This document shows, piece after piece, positions 23,874 to 31,847 of a stretch of DNA of 31,847 nt. The translations under genes were made by a program, and so were the position numbers. Source of the stretch: Helicobacteraceae bacterium (lineage in GTDB: Bacteria > Campylobacterota > Campylobacteria > Campylobacterales > Helicobacteraceae); NCBI GenBank assembly GCA_900766555.1, contig CAAFVR010000003.1, positions 1-31,847 on the forward strand, in the 5' to 3' direction. Each line of letters opens with the position of its first letter. Position 1 is the first letter of the stretch. The notes beneath the pieces are model-generated. The model was not told the DNA's origin and searched no databases. It saw nothing but the letters and a program-made list of their open reading frames with translations.

Positions 23874-25628
23874 TTATTTGATATTATCCAACATCGAATT
23901 GAAGGCCTCTTTTGTGCCCGGTCGCACTGGTTGTAATAAAGATACGATAACAATAACAATTGAAGCGCCAATAAATCCTGGGATAATCTCATAAATTGGG
24001 AAAAATTGACTTAAGAAATTTTTATAAACCACCACAATAATAGCGCCAGTTAACATGCCCAAAATTGCACCTAATCTAGTCATCCTGCCCCAAAATAGAG
24101 AAAATAACATGACAGATCCAAAGCTTGCGCCAAAGCCCGCCCAAGCGTAGCTAACGATACTTAGCACGCTTGAATTTCTATCTGTTGATATTAGAAATGC
24201 AACAATAGATACAGCCAAAACGCCTATGCGACTAATTATTAAAAGCGTTTTTTGAGATGCCTTTTTATTAAAAATGCGATGATAGAAATCCTCAGCGATC
24301 GTGGAGCTTGATACCAATAATTGCGAACTAGCCGTACTCATAATGGCCGCCAAAATGGCTGAAAGCAAGATCCCAGCTATCCATGGATTAAAAATTAGCT
24401 GACTCATGGCTATAAAAATTTTTTCTGGATCTTGCAGAGGTATATTAAAATTATTGATATAGGCTATCCCGATTATGCCAATTAAACATGCGCCAATCAT
24501 CGAAATTATCATCCAAGAAATCCCAATCGCAGTAGCAAAAGGTATATCTTTAATCGAGCGTATTGACATGAAACGCACCAAAATATGCGGCTGTCCAAAA
24601 TAGCCAAAACCCCATGCTAGTGCGCTTAAAATCGCAACAATACTAGCTCCGCTAAACATATTTAAACGTGAATTTGGAGATAGATTTTGCCCCTCTATTG
24701 CACTTAGATCTTCTCTTAAAATATTTAGCGCATTAATGCTATCGCTTCCGCCCTCGAGCACCTTTTTTGCATTTTCTTCAAGTGATTTTGCAACCTCTAC
24801 ACCGGATCTGGAGGCAAAAGTGGCATCTTGCATATCATTTATTATTTGGGAAATTTCAATCGCCGCTTTTGCTATATCTTTTGGAGCTTGATTTATGATA
24901 TTTGGGATTTCTTCTTGCTTTTGTATTAGGGAAATTCTTGCGTTATCTGATTTTGATATCAGATCTGCTATATTTTTTGGATTTTTAATTTCATATATCA
25001 TTGCAAGCGGCACGATAATTAGCGCGCACATCATAAGCAAACCCTGGATCATATCTGTCCAAGACACCGCTTTGTAACCGCCAAAAAATGTATAAGCCAC
25101 AATAATAATTGCGCCAATACTAAGTGAGAGATCATAATTTATACCAAAAGTAGCTTCAAAAAGTTTTGCTCCGCCAACTAGCCCACTTGATACATAAAAG
25201 GTAAAAAATACTAGCGTCACAACAGCACAAATCACGCGTAAAATATGCTTGTCATCATCAAATCTAGTTTCAAAATAATCTGGAATAGTAATTGAATTTG
25301 AAATCACAGAAGTATAAACCCTAAGCCTTTTTGCGACAAAAATCCAATTCAAACTCGCGCCAATTGTAAGACCAATTGCGATATATAACTCTATCAAACC
25401 GCCGATATATAACGCGCCAGGCAGCCCCATCAAAAGCCAGCCGCTCATATCGCTTGCGCCAGCGCTAAGGGCTGATACAACTGGCCCGATCCTTCTGCTA
25501 CCTAGAAAATAATCCTCTGTTGTTGAGTTCTGCCTATAAAAATAAAATCCGATAAATAGCATAAGTGCAGCATATATAATAAAGGTCGTAAGTATCGACC
25601 CGCTTAAATTCACATGCTCTAAATTCAT
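23874..25628 (-). CDS. putP: Sodium/proline symporter with a long extra loop
   Basis: It imports L-proline with Na+ and supplies PutA. The core matches SSS-family PutP: EDYFLGSRRIGPVVSALSAGASDMSGWLLMGLPGALY, SITIPDYFETRF, YTFFGGYKAVSWTDMIQG, WGFGYFGQPHILVRFMS, STASSQLLVSSSTIAEDFY. The protein is 584 residues, where E. coli and C. jejuni PutP have about 500. The excess is a charged, mostly helical stretch between the segments equal to LAMIYEI and SIVAILSALAWGFGYFG (about residues 216-326). The ATG at 25628 is preferred over a GTG at 25634 because AAGG sits six bases before it. putA lies upstream with a 112-base gap that holds a possible -10 (TACAAT). Confidence 0.92.
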   Translation of the reverse strand: MNLEHVNLSGSILTTFIIYAALMLFIGFYFYRQNSTTEDYFLGSRRIGPVVSALSAGASDMSGWLLMGLPGALYIGGLIELYIAIGLTIGASLNWIFVAKRLRVYTSVISNSITIPDYFETRFDDDKHILRVICAVVTLVFFTFYVSSGLVGGAKLFEATFGINYDLSLSIGAIIIVAYTFFGGYKAVSWTDMIQGLLMMCALIIVPLAMIYEIKNPKNIADLISKSDNARISLIQKQEEIPNIINQAPKDIAKAAIEISQIINDMQDATFASRSGVEVAKSLEENAKKVLEGGSDSINALNILREDLSAIEGQNLSPNSRLNMFSGASIVAILSALAWGFGYFGQPHILVRFMSIRSIKDIPFATAIGISWMIISMIGACLIGIIGIAYINNFNIPLQDPEKIFIAMSQLIFNPWIAGILLSAILAAIMSTASSQLLVSSSTIAEDFYHRIFNKKASQKTLLIISRIGVLAVSIVAFLISTDRNSSVLSIVSYAWAGFGASFGSVMLFSLFWGRMTRLGAILGMLTGAIIVVVYKNFLSQFFPIYEIIPGFIGASIVIVIVSLLQPVRPGTKEAFNSMLDNIK

Positions 25629-25740
25629 TTCCACCCTTTTTAGCGCTTTACTTCATTGTATGCAAAAGCAGCGGATCTACCAAGCCCTTGGCGTAAAAGT
25701 AACACCAAAGCTCGCATTTATGAGCAGTTTTGTAACATTA

Positions 25741-28700
25741 TCACTTATTGCGTTTTTTTACAGCAGGCTTTTTAATTTCAGTTTGCTTTATTTTGGCAGC
25801 CTCATTGGCCGCAGTTTTAGTAGCCGAGTTTTTTGCAGTAGCAGTATTTTTAGTTTTTGTAGTCGTGGTATTTTTTGCAACTTTGCTAGCATCATTTTTT
25901 GTAGTCGAAACATTCTTTGCAGTTTTATTAGCCGGCGTAGCCTTACTAATCGGAGCATTTTTGACAGGAGCATTTTTGACAGGAGCATTTTTAATGGGGG
26001 CATTTTTTGCATTTCCAACAACCTTAGTTGTGCTCTTTTTTGACTCCACTTTTGGTTCAATTTTTAATTCCGCTTTTGTAACTTTTTGGGGCTCTCTTTG
26101 CTCTTTTTGGGGCTCTTTTGGCGCCTTATTTTTTGTGATCTTAGCTTTTGGGGCTTTTATTTTTTTGAAATCATCAGCGCTAAGTGTTGTATCAAAACTC
26201 AAGGCCTTTTGGACTGGTGCGCGTTCGCCTAAATTGCCGTAGCGATGATAAGAAGTGCTAATTGATTTTTCATTATAAAAATACAGCAGCTGGAAATAGC
26301 CATTGATGTAAGGTTTATGACGTATCACCACTTTTGATGCCCTAGCGCTAGCTTCATAGATCTTGTTATTTTTGCCCATGTAGTAGATCCGCTCATATTT
26401 TGCAATCTCTTTGGCGCAATCTATAGTTTTTTGCTCCACAAAGTTTACATGCTTGAAATTCTCTTGCAAAAATGCGATTTTTTCATCCGCATTTTTATAC
26501 GAAATTGTGAGCTTAAATCCGCAGATCTTACTAGCTATCACTAAACTTAAAGCATCGCCTAATGCATCATCGTCATAGCGATATAGCAAATTTATGATCG
26601 GTACATATGAGATCACATTATCTTCGCCTCTTATGTGGATGTATTCTTTTGTTTTGCTAAATTCATGCTCGTGATAAAAGCTATAACTTTTTGCAATTTG
26701 TATTGCGCGCTTTAAATCCGCATCAAATTCCGCATAATTTTGGCTGATCTTTTCCAAAAATTCGGCTAGATCCGATGTCTTGGCATCTACATCAAAATGC
26801 GCTTTTTCTTTGATGTCCACAAATTGCGTCATGTAATTATAAAAGCCAACTTTTCTACCAAATCCCACGGCAGATTTTTTTACCCCGCCAAATGGCTGAC
26901 GCAGCACGATCGCGCCAGTTGATGGCTTATTGATATAAACATTTCCAGCTTGGATTGATTTGCTATAAAATGCCCATTCATCCGGATCTAGCGATTCTAG
27001 CGCCGATGTTAGACCATATTCAGATTGATTGGCTATTTTAATTGCATCGCGCAGATCATTTGCGCAAACTACGCTTAATATCGGGCCAAAAAGCTCATTG
27101 CAAAAGCCAAAATCATTTGGCTTTGTCCCATATTTTATACCTGGGGTCATCAAATTTGGATTATTATCCAAGATATTTGGCTTCAGCGCCCAGCTCTCGT
27201 CATTTGATAAGCGGAGTGCTTTTTTGAGTTTGCTATTTTGTTGTGCTAGCGCGCCCAATTTATTTTTATAATCAAATGGATTACCCACGCTTAGCGAACT
27301 CGCAGTATCAACTAGCGTTTTTTTGAATTCTTCATTTTCGTATACTTCTTTTTCCAAAATCAAAAGAGACGTAGCCGAGCATTTTTGTCCGGAATTTGAA
27401 AAAGCAGAATGCACGATATTTTTAACCGCACTATCTAGATCTGCCATTTTGCTAACGATTGTTGCATTTTTGCCGCCAGTTTCAGCGCTCAAAAATAGCT
27501 TTGGATTGGCCTGCAACATCGCTTTTGCCGTATCTTCGCCGCCCGTTAATATTGCAAAAGCTACATCATCACTTTTTAGCAAATGCTCGGATATATCCTC
27601 TCCTTTTGATGGTAAAAATATCAATGCATCCTTTGGTATCCCAGCCTCCCAAAATATTTTGCAAATCTCATAACCGCATATTGTAGAAACTGATGAGGGT
27701 TTAAAAATCACTTTATTACCAGCTGCAAGTGGTGCCACAATCGTGCCAACTGGTATACCAATTGGGAAATTCCATGGGCTTATCACGACGCCCACTCCCT
27801 TTGGTGCAAAATTCACTTCTTTATGTTTTTCAATCAATTTTTTTAGTGCATGCGGATAAAACTCAATAAAATCGATTGCCTCGCTAATCTCCGGATCTAT
27901 CTCAGCTAGCGTTTTACCAACCTCGCGTGCTGCGACGCCTAGCAAATCCCCTCGCCTTTCCCTAAAAAGAGCTGCAGCTTTTTGCAAAATTTTGGCAATT
28001 TTATCAAAACCAAAATCCCCAAAATCGCTATTTTGCGCAATTTTCAATGCCGTTTTAATAGACTTTTTACTAGCCAAATGTACTTTAGCGATGCTTTGAT
28101 GATGTATCTTATCTTTTATCTCTATTGCTTGATTTGATGGCAATTCTTCATTTGCAATTGGATAGATATCGCCAAAATTTAAGTTCTCATATTTTTGCTT
28201 AATTTTCTGCGCCCAAGCGCGATTTTGCGGCAATATAAAATCTGTATCAGGCTCATTTACAAAAACATCATCGCTTAGTTCTTTTGGCCTATTTTGCTTG
28301 ATATTTCTATCTTGCTTTCGGCGCGTTTGCGAGTCTAGATCCGATATACCCTTTAGCGAATGCAAAAATATTTGCTCTTGGATCTTGTAATTTTCGTCAT
28401 TTACCTTGAGATTAAAGAAATGTCGCATAAAATTATCAATACTTGTATTTTCATCCAACCGACGCACTAAATAAGCGATCGCATTATTAAAATGTGCTTC
28501 ATCACATATTGGCGCATAAAGTATCAAATCATGTATTTTGCTAAGTTGATTGCTCGCCTCTAAACTCATACCCTCGAGCATTTCAAAAGTGAAATTATGT
28601 TTAAAGTTCTCTTCTACATCATTTTCGATACGCACGCTCGCATAGGCTATTTCAAAAATATTATGTGAAGCTATGCCAATTTTTATAAATTTATAACGGT

Positions 28701-29685
28701 CATTTTCAAAAATGAAATTAAGCATCTTTTTATAATTTGAATCCGTTTGCACCTTTGTGTCAAAAGTCACAAGTTCCCAATTTCGTATACTTGAAATTGT
28801 CTCTTCAGATTCTTTATTGGCACCTTTTACGATACGAATTTTGATTGGCTTTGCGCCAGATTGAACGCGCTTTTTTGAAAATTCAAATAATCTTTGCAAA
28901 TATATAAATGAATCTGGAATATATGCTTGTAGTACAATCCCAGCATCTAGATCTTTAAATTCACTTATAGCCTCCATAAATGACTCAACTGTAAGTTCCA
29001 AATCGCGGAACTCCTCCATGTCTAGATTTATAAATTTGCTCTGATTATGCTTTTTGGATTCATCCAAGGCAACTTGATATAGTGTTTTTAGGCGACTTAC
29101 GACCTCTTTTTTGGAATATTCAAAATCCAATATATTAATTTGGCTAAAAATTGTTGTAATTTTTATTGAAATATATGTTATATAGCTCGTTTTTAACGCC
29201 TCGATATATTTTTTCATGCGATAGCTAGCTTCGCCCTCGCCTAGCACTTCCTCGCCAATTAAATTAATATTTATCGTTATATTTTCTCTGGCGCGATTTT
29301 TTATGTGATATTCCAAGCCCTCTGGCGATAAAACCATGGCCTTAGTGTCAGATCTTAGCTGTTTCATAAACAGATCTAGCGCAATTTTTGGCGCAAATGC
29401 ACCTGTATTTACAAATGCCCATAAAAGCATTTTCTCAGTTGCGCTGAAAAAATCGCCACTATTATATTTGCGCAAAATCTTTGTGATCACGCGATATGAA
29501 CGTTGTTTATCTTTTGTGCGGAAGCTTTTGTCCAAGAGCTCAATTAACATAACTTTATTTTTTGGATTTTCTAGCAATTTCTGCATTTTATTATGAAAGG
29601 CGAGCTCGGTTTTTTTCATATTTGCATTAATTTGAGACTGAAATTGTTGCGCAAAAGTCAAAATTTGATTAGTGTAAGAATCCAT
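25741..29685 (-). CDS. putA: Bifunctional proline dehydrogenase / P5C dehydrogenase with a basic tail
   Basis: PutA oxidises proline to pyrroline-5-carboxylate with FAD, then glutamate semialdehyde to glutamate with NAD+. The protein is 1314 residues; epsilonproteobacterial PutA is usually about 1160. The proline dehydrogenase barrel spans roughly 110-450 (NLIGEEVLGEGEA, FINLDMEEFRDLELT, IRIVKGANKE). The aldehyde dehydrogenase domain spans about 530-1000, with PWNFPIGIPVGTIVAPLAAGN, Glu735 in SAETGGKN and Cys769 in NSGQKCSA. A conserved C-terminal domain follows. From about residue 1174 the protein becomes a Lys/Ala/Thr/Pro-rich tail of about 140 residues with four NAP(V/I)K-type repeats. No N-terminal ribbon-helix-helix DNA-binding domain is seen. 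GGAAG precedes the ATG closely. Confidence 0.95.
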   Translation of the reverse strand: MDSYTNQILTFAQQFQSQINANMKKTELAFHNKMQKLLENPKNKVMLIELLDKSFRTKDKQRSYRVITKILRKYNSGDFFSATEKMLLWAFVNTGAFAPKIALDLFMKQLRSDTKAMVLSPEGLEYHIKNRARENITININLIGEEVLGEGEASYRMKKYIEALKTSYITYISIKITTIFSQINILDFEYSKKEVVSRLKTLYQVALDESKKHNQSKFINLDMEEFRDLELTVESFMEAISEFKDLDAGIVLQAYIPDSFIYLQRLFEFSKKRVQSGAKPIKIRIVKGANKESEETISSIRNWELVTFDTKVQTDSNYKKMLNFIFENDRYKFIKIGIASHNIFEIAYASVRIENDVEENFKHNFTFEMLEGMSLEASNQLSKIHDLILYAPICDEAHFNNAIAYLVRRLDENTSIDNFMRHFFNLKVNDENYKIQEQIFLHSLKGISDLDSQTRRKQDRNIKQNRPKELSDDVFVNEPDTDFILPQNRAWAQKIKQKYENLNFGDIYPIANEELPSNQAIEIKDKIHHQSIAKVHLASKKSIKTALKIAQNSDFGDFGFDKIAKILQKAAALFRERRGDLLGVAAREVGKTLAEIDPEISEAIDFIEFYPHALKKLIEKHKEVNFAPKGVGVVISPWNFPIGIPVGTIVAPLAAGNKVIFKPSSVSTICGYEICKIFWEAGIPKDALIFLPSKGEDISEHLLKSDDVAFAILTGGEDTAKAMLQANPKLFLSAETGGKNATIVSKMADLDSAVKNIVHSAFSNSGQKCSATSLLILEKEVYENEEFKKTLVDTASSLSVGNPFDYKNKLGALAQQNSKLKKALRLSNDESWALKPNILDNNPNLMTPGIKYGTKPNDFGFCNELFGPILSVVCANDLRDAIKIANQSEYGLTSALESLDPDEWAFYSKSIQAGNVYINKPSTGAIVLRQPFGGVKKSAVGFGRKVGFYNYMTQFVDIKEKAHFDVDAKTSDLAEFLEKISQNYAEFDADLKRAIQIAKSYSFYHEHEFSKTKEYIHIRGEDNVISYVPIINLLYRYDDDALGDALSLVIASKICGFKLTISYKNADEKIAFLQENFKHVNFVEQKTIDCAKEIAKYERIYYMGKNNKIYEASARASKVVIRHKPYINGYFQLLYFYNEKSISTSYHRYGNLGERAPVQKALSFDTTLSADDFKKIKAPKAKITKNKAPKEPQKEQREPQKVTKAELKIEPKVESKKSTTKVVGNAKNAPIKNAPVKNAPVKNAPISKATPANKTAKNVSTTKNDASKVAKNTTTTKTKNTATAKNSATKTAANEAAKIKQTEIKKPAVKKRNK
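25952..26011 (-). repeat. Four 15-bp tandem repeats in the PutA tail
   Basis: The plus-strand unit GGAGCATTTTTGACA occurs at 25952-25966 and 25967-25981, with variants at 25982-25996 and 25997-26011. On the coding strand they encode the KNAPV/KNAPI repeats of the basic PutA tail. Being a multiple of three, copy-number change would alter tail length without breaking the frame. Confidence 0.9.
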
Positions 29686-29798
29686 AAGCTTCCATGTGTC
29701 AATGAAGCAAATTTTACTAAAAATCGCGCGATTTTGAGATTTTGGGCACAGGTTTTTGTTTTTGATAAAATTAAATCTTAATTTCTAAATGGAGAACT

Positions 29799-31598
29799 AT
29801 GCCAAAGATCCGAAATATCGCCGTAATAGCCCATGTCGATCATGGGAAAACAACTCTAGTTGATGGACTTTTAAGTCAATCTGGAACCTTCAAAGATCAT
29901 GCCAATATAAATGAGCGTATCATGGATAGCAACGATCTTGAAAAAGAGCGCGGCATCACAATTTTGTCCAAAAATACAGCCATAATATATAAAGATGTAA
30001 AAATTAACATTATTGACACCCCAGGGCACGCTGATTTTGGCGGCGAAGTCGAACGTGTTTTAAAAATGGTAGATGGCGTACTTTTGCTAGTTGATGCCCA
30101 AGAAGGCGTAATGCCTCAAACCAAATTTGTGGTCAAAAAAGCGCTAAGTCTTGGTATCTGCCCAATTGTCGTAATCAATAAAATTGACAAACCAGCAGCA
30201 GATCCAAACCGCGTTGTAGACGAGGTTTTTGACCTTTTTGTGGACATGGGCGCAAATGATAGTCAACTTGATTTCCCAATCGTTTACGCCTCAGCTCGCG
30301 AAGGTTACGCGCTAAAAGAATTAAGCGATGATAAAAAGGATCTAACCCCGCTTTTTGACGCCATTTTAGACAATGTTCCAAGTCCAAGTGGAGATGTGAC
30401 AAATCCACTTCAGACCCAAGTCTTCACCCTCGATTATGATAATTATGTTGGCAAAATCGGTATCGCGCGCATCTTTAACGGATCTGTTAAGAAAAATCAA
30501 TCTGTCCTATTAGCCAAAAGTAATGGAGAAAAACAGCCTGGCAAAATCACAAAATTAATTGGCTTTTTAGGCCTTAATCGTATAGAAGCACCCGAAGCCG
30601 AAGTGGGCGATATCGTGGGTATCGCGGGCTTTGGCGCACTTGATGTGGGCGATTCCATCGTAGATATTAATAATCCCATGCCGCTAGATCCGATGCATTT
30701 AGAAGAACCCACAATGAGCGTATTTTTCGCCGTAAATGACAGTCCTTTTGCGGGCCTTGAGGGCAAACATGTGACATCAAACAAAATTAAAGAACGCCTT
30801 TTAAAAGAAATGCAAACAAATATCGCCATGAAAATGGAAGAAATGGGCGAGGGCAAATTCAAAGTACATGGCAGAGGCGAGCTGCAAATCACAATTTTGG
30901 CTGAAAATTTGCGCCGAGAGGGCTTTGAGTTCTCAATTTCGCGCCCAGAAGTGATTATTAAAGAAGAAAATGGAATAAAGCTAGAACCTTTTGAACATCT
31001 AGTAATTGACGCGCCACAGGAATTTAGCGGCAGCATAATCGAGCGCCTAGGTAAAAGAAAGGCCGAAATGAAAGCTATGAATCCAATGGGATCTGGCTTT
31101 GTGAGACTCGAATTTGAAATCCCAGCTCGAGCACTTTTTGGCTATCGCAGCGAATTTTTAACCGATACTAAGGGCGAGGGCGTAATGAACCACAGTTTTC
31201 TTGAATTTCGACCATTTGGCGGAACCGTCGAATCGCGCAAAAATGGCGCCCTAATCTCAATGGAAAATGGCGAAGCTACGGGCTTTTCGCTTTTTAATAT
31301 ACAAGAGCGCGGAGTGCTATTTATCGGCGCGCAAACAAAAGTTTATGTTGGCATGATCATAGGAGAACACAGCCGCGACAACGACTTGGATGTAAACCCA
31401 ATAAAAGCAAAACATCTCACAAATATGCGCTCAAGCGGCGCTGATGAAGCCATAAAATTAGTCCCGCCACGAGATCTAAGCCTTGAGCGCGCACTCGAAT
31501 GGATCGAAGATGACGAAATTTTAGAGGTCACCCCTCTAAACATCCGCATCCGCAAAAAAGCCCTAAATCCAAATGAGCGCAAACGCAAAAAGAACTAA
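29799..31598 (+). CDS. typA: Ribosome-associated GTPase TypA/BipA
   Basis: This 599-residue translational GTPase of the EF-G-like group helps ribosome assembly and stress adaptation. The G motifs are AHVDHGKTT (residues 11-19), RGITI, DTPGHAD and NKIDKP. The beta-barrel domain 2, EF-G-like domains (ERLLKEMQTNIAMKMEEM, FKVHGRGELQITILAENLRREGFEFSISRPEVI) and the TypA-specific C-terminal domain (GEHSRDNDLDVNPIKAKHLTNMRSS) all match. It ends with a basic stretch. GGAGAA lies before the ATG. It diverges from putA with 113 bases between. Confidence 0.97.
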   Translation: MPKIRNIAVIAHVDHGKTTLVDGLLSQSGTFKDHANINERIMDSNDLEKERGITILSKNTAIIYKDVKINIIDTPGHADFGGEVERVLKMVDGVLLLVDAQEGVMPQTKFVVKKALSLGICPIVVINKIDKPAADPNRVVDEVFDLFVDMGANDSQLDFPIVYASAREGYALKELSDDKKDLTPLFDAILDNVPSPSGDVTNPLQTQVFTLDYDNYVGKIGIARIFNGSVKKNQSVLLAKSNGEKQPGKITKLIGFLGLNRIEAPEAEVGDIVGIAGFGALDVGDSIVDINNPMPLDPMHLEEPTMSVFFAVNDSPFAGLEGKHVTSNKIKERLLKEMQTNIAMKMEEMGEGKFKVHGRGELQITILAENLRREGFEFSISRPEVIIKEENGIKLEPFEHLVIDAPQEFSGSIIERLGKRKAEMKAMNPMGSGFVRLEFEIPARALFGYRSEFLTDTKGEGVMNHSFLEFRPFGGTVESRKNGALISMENGEATGFSLFNIQERGVLFIGAQTKVYVGMIIGEHSRDNDLDVNPIKAKHLTNMRSSGADEAIKLVPPRDLSLERALEWIEDDEILEVTPLNIRIRKKALNPNERKRKKN

Positions 31599-31601
31599 AA
31601 A

Positions 31602-31625
31602 CTAGCGGACTTTTTTTGCCGCTAG
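31602..31625. terminator. Hairpin after typA
   Basis: CTAGCGG and CCGCTAG form perfect seven-base arms around a 10-base loop that itself contains seven T. It begins four bases after the typA stop. It is a plausible transcription end, but the T run is in the loop rather than after the stem, so it is not a textbook intrinsic terminator. Confidence 0.45.
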
Positions 31626-31628
31626 AAT

Positions 31629-31847
31629 TAGACACCTCTTTCAACTCAAAAGCTAATGAGCACTCAATCTCATATCCGCCCCTGAATCGCTTAGCCTCTC
31701 CATATTTCCGTAGACTACTAAAATCACTTAAGCCCGGCCCTCAACTCAAAAACGGGTCGTTTATCGCAATCTGTCACAAACACCACCCCTCCAAAATCCT
31801 CTTTGCCCTTCCCTCTGCTACCTTCTCCCCCATCTCCGCTAGCGCCA
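31629..31847. other. Right-end stretch without a certain gene
   Basis: Nothing on the plus strand reads as a gene. Two minus-strand frames enter from the right edge: one ends at 31774 (giving LAEMGEKVAEGRAKRILEG and a few more), the other at 31724 (ending VFVTDCDKRPVFELRAGLK). Either could be the C-terminus of a gene starting outside the window, but they overlap and cannot be told apart here. The stretch is pyrimidine-rich on the plus strand. Confidence 0.3.

Noticed and set aside
25952..26011. Short direct repeats considered as a CRISPR array
   Set aside because: Units of 15 bases follow each other without spacers and lie in frame in putA.
25748..26242. Hydrophobic plus-strand frame resembling a membrane protein
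   Set aside because: It is the reverse of the Lys/Ala/Thr-rich PutA tail; lysine codons read backwards as Phe/Leu/Val produce false hydrophobic runs.
31724..31847. Two minus-strand frames entering from the right edge
   Set aside because: They are mutually exclusive, only 24-41 codons are visible and neither shows a recognisable motif, so no coding feature is called.

Overview
This window looks like chromosomal DNA of an epsilonproteobacterium (Campylobacterota), most likely Campylobacter or a close relative. The evidence is the AT-rich coding with tight, overlapping genes, Campylobacter-style FlgF and FlgG rod proteins, a long-form DapD, adjacent putA-putP, an Hcp-like cysteine-rich Sel1 protein, a sigma-54 promoter before a flagellar gene, and a 13-base G tract at the start of a secreted-protein gene. 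Species cannot be named from sequence alone.

Layout. 1-452: the start of a putative phase-variable secreted or surface protein running off the left edge (minus strand), then tRNA-Ala(GGC). 534-3055: flgG and gpsA on the minus strand, diverging from uppS on the plus strand. 3328-5620: a minus-strand three-gene polar amino acid (probably cystine) ABC importer. 5767-11083: a plus-strand maltose-use operon with an SLC45/GPH-type sugar permease, an aldose 1-epimerase, a GH65 maltose phosphorylase and a frameshifted beta-phosphoglucomutase. 11072-14669: minus-strand K+ uptake genes ktrB-ktrA followed by an APC amino acid antiporter. 14711-15602: a sigma-54 promoter, a run of palindromes and flgF. 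15606-16082: an ankyrin protein. 16167-20717: plus-strand genes for a CPA2-type antiporter, dapD, a secreted Sel1/Hcp-like protein and pyrC. 20698-23635: a compact minus-strand block of four genes (DUF4149-like membrane protein, LpxH-like metallophosphoesterase, BNR/sialidase-fold protein, small membrane protein). 23874-29685: minus-strand putA and putP for proline catabolism. 29799-31598: plus-strand typA/bipA. The last 250 bases hold a hairpin and no certain gene.

How the genes work together. The maltose block encodes uptake, phosphorolysis (maltose + Pi to glucose + beta-glucose 1-phosphate), anomer interconversion and, if the last gene were intact, conversion to glucose 6-phosphate. This is notable in a lineage usually regarded as living on amino and organic acids. 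The cystine-type importer and PutP/PutA fit that more usual amino-acid lifestyle. PutA carries an unusual histone-H1-like basic tail and PutP an unusual soluble loop.

The main signals beyond ordinary annotation are the G13 tract, the frameshift in the phosphoglucomutase, the palindromes in the flgF leader, the PutA tail and PutP loop, and a strong window-wide excess of GATC in the context RGATCT/AGATCY.
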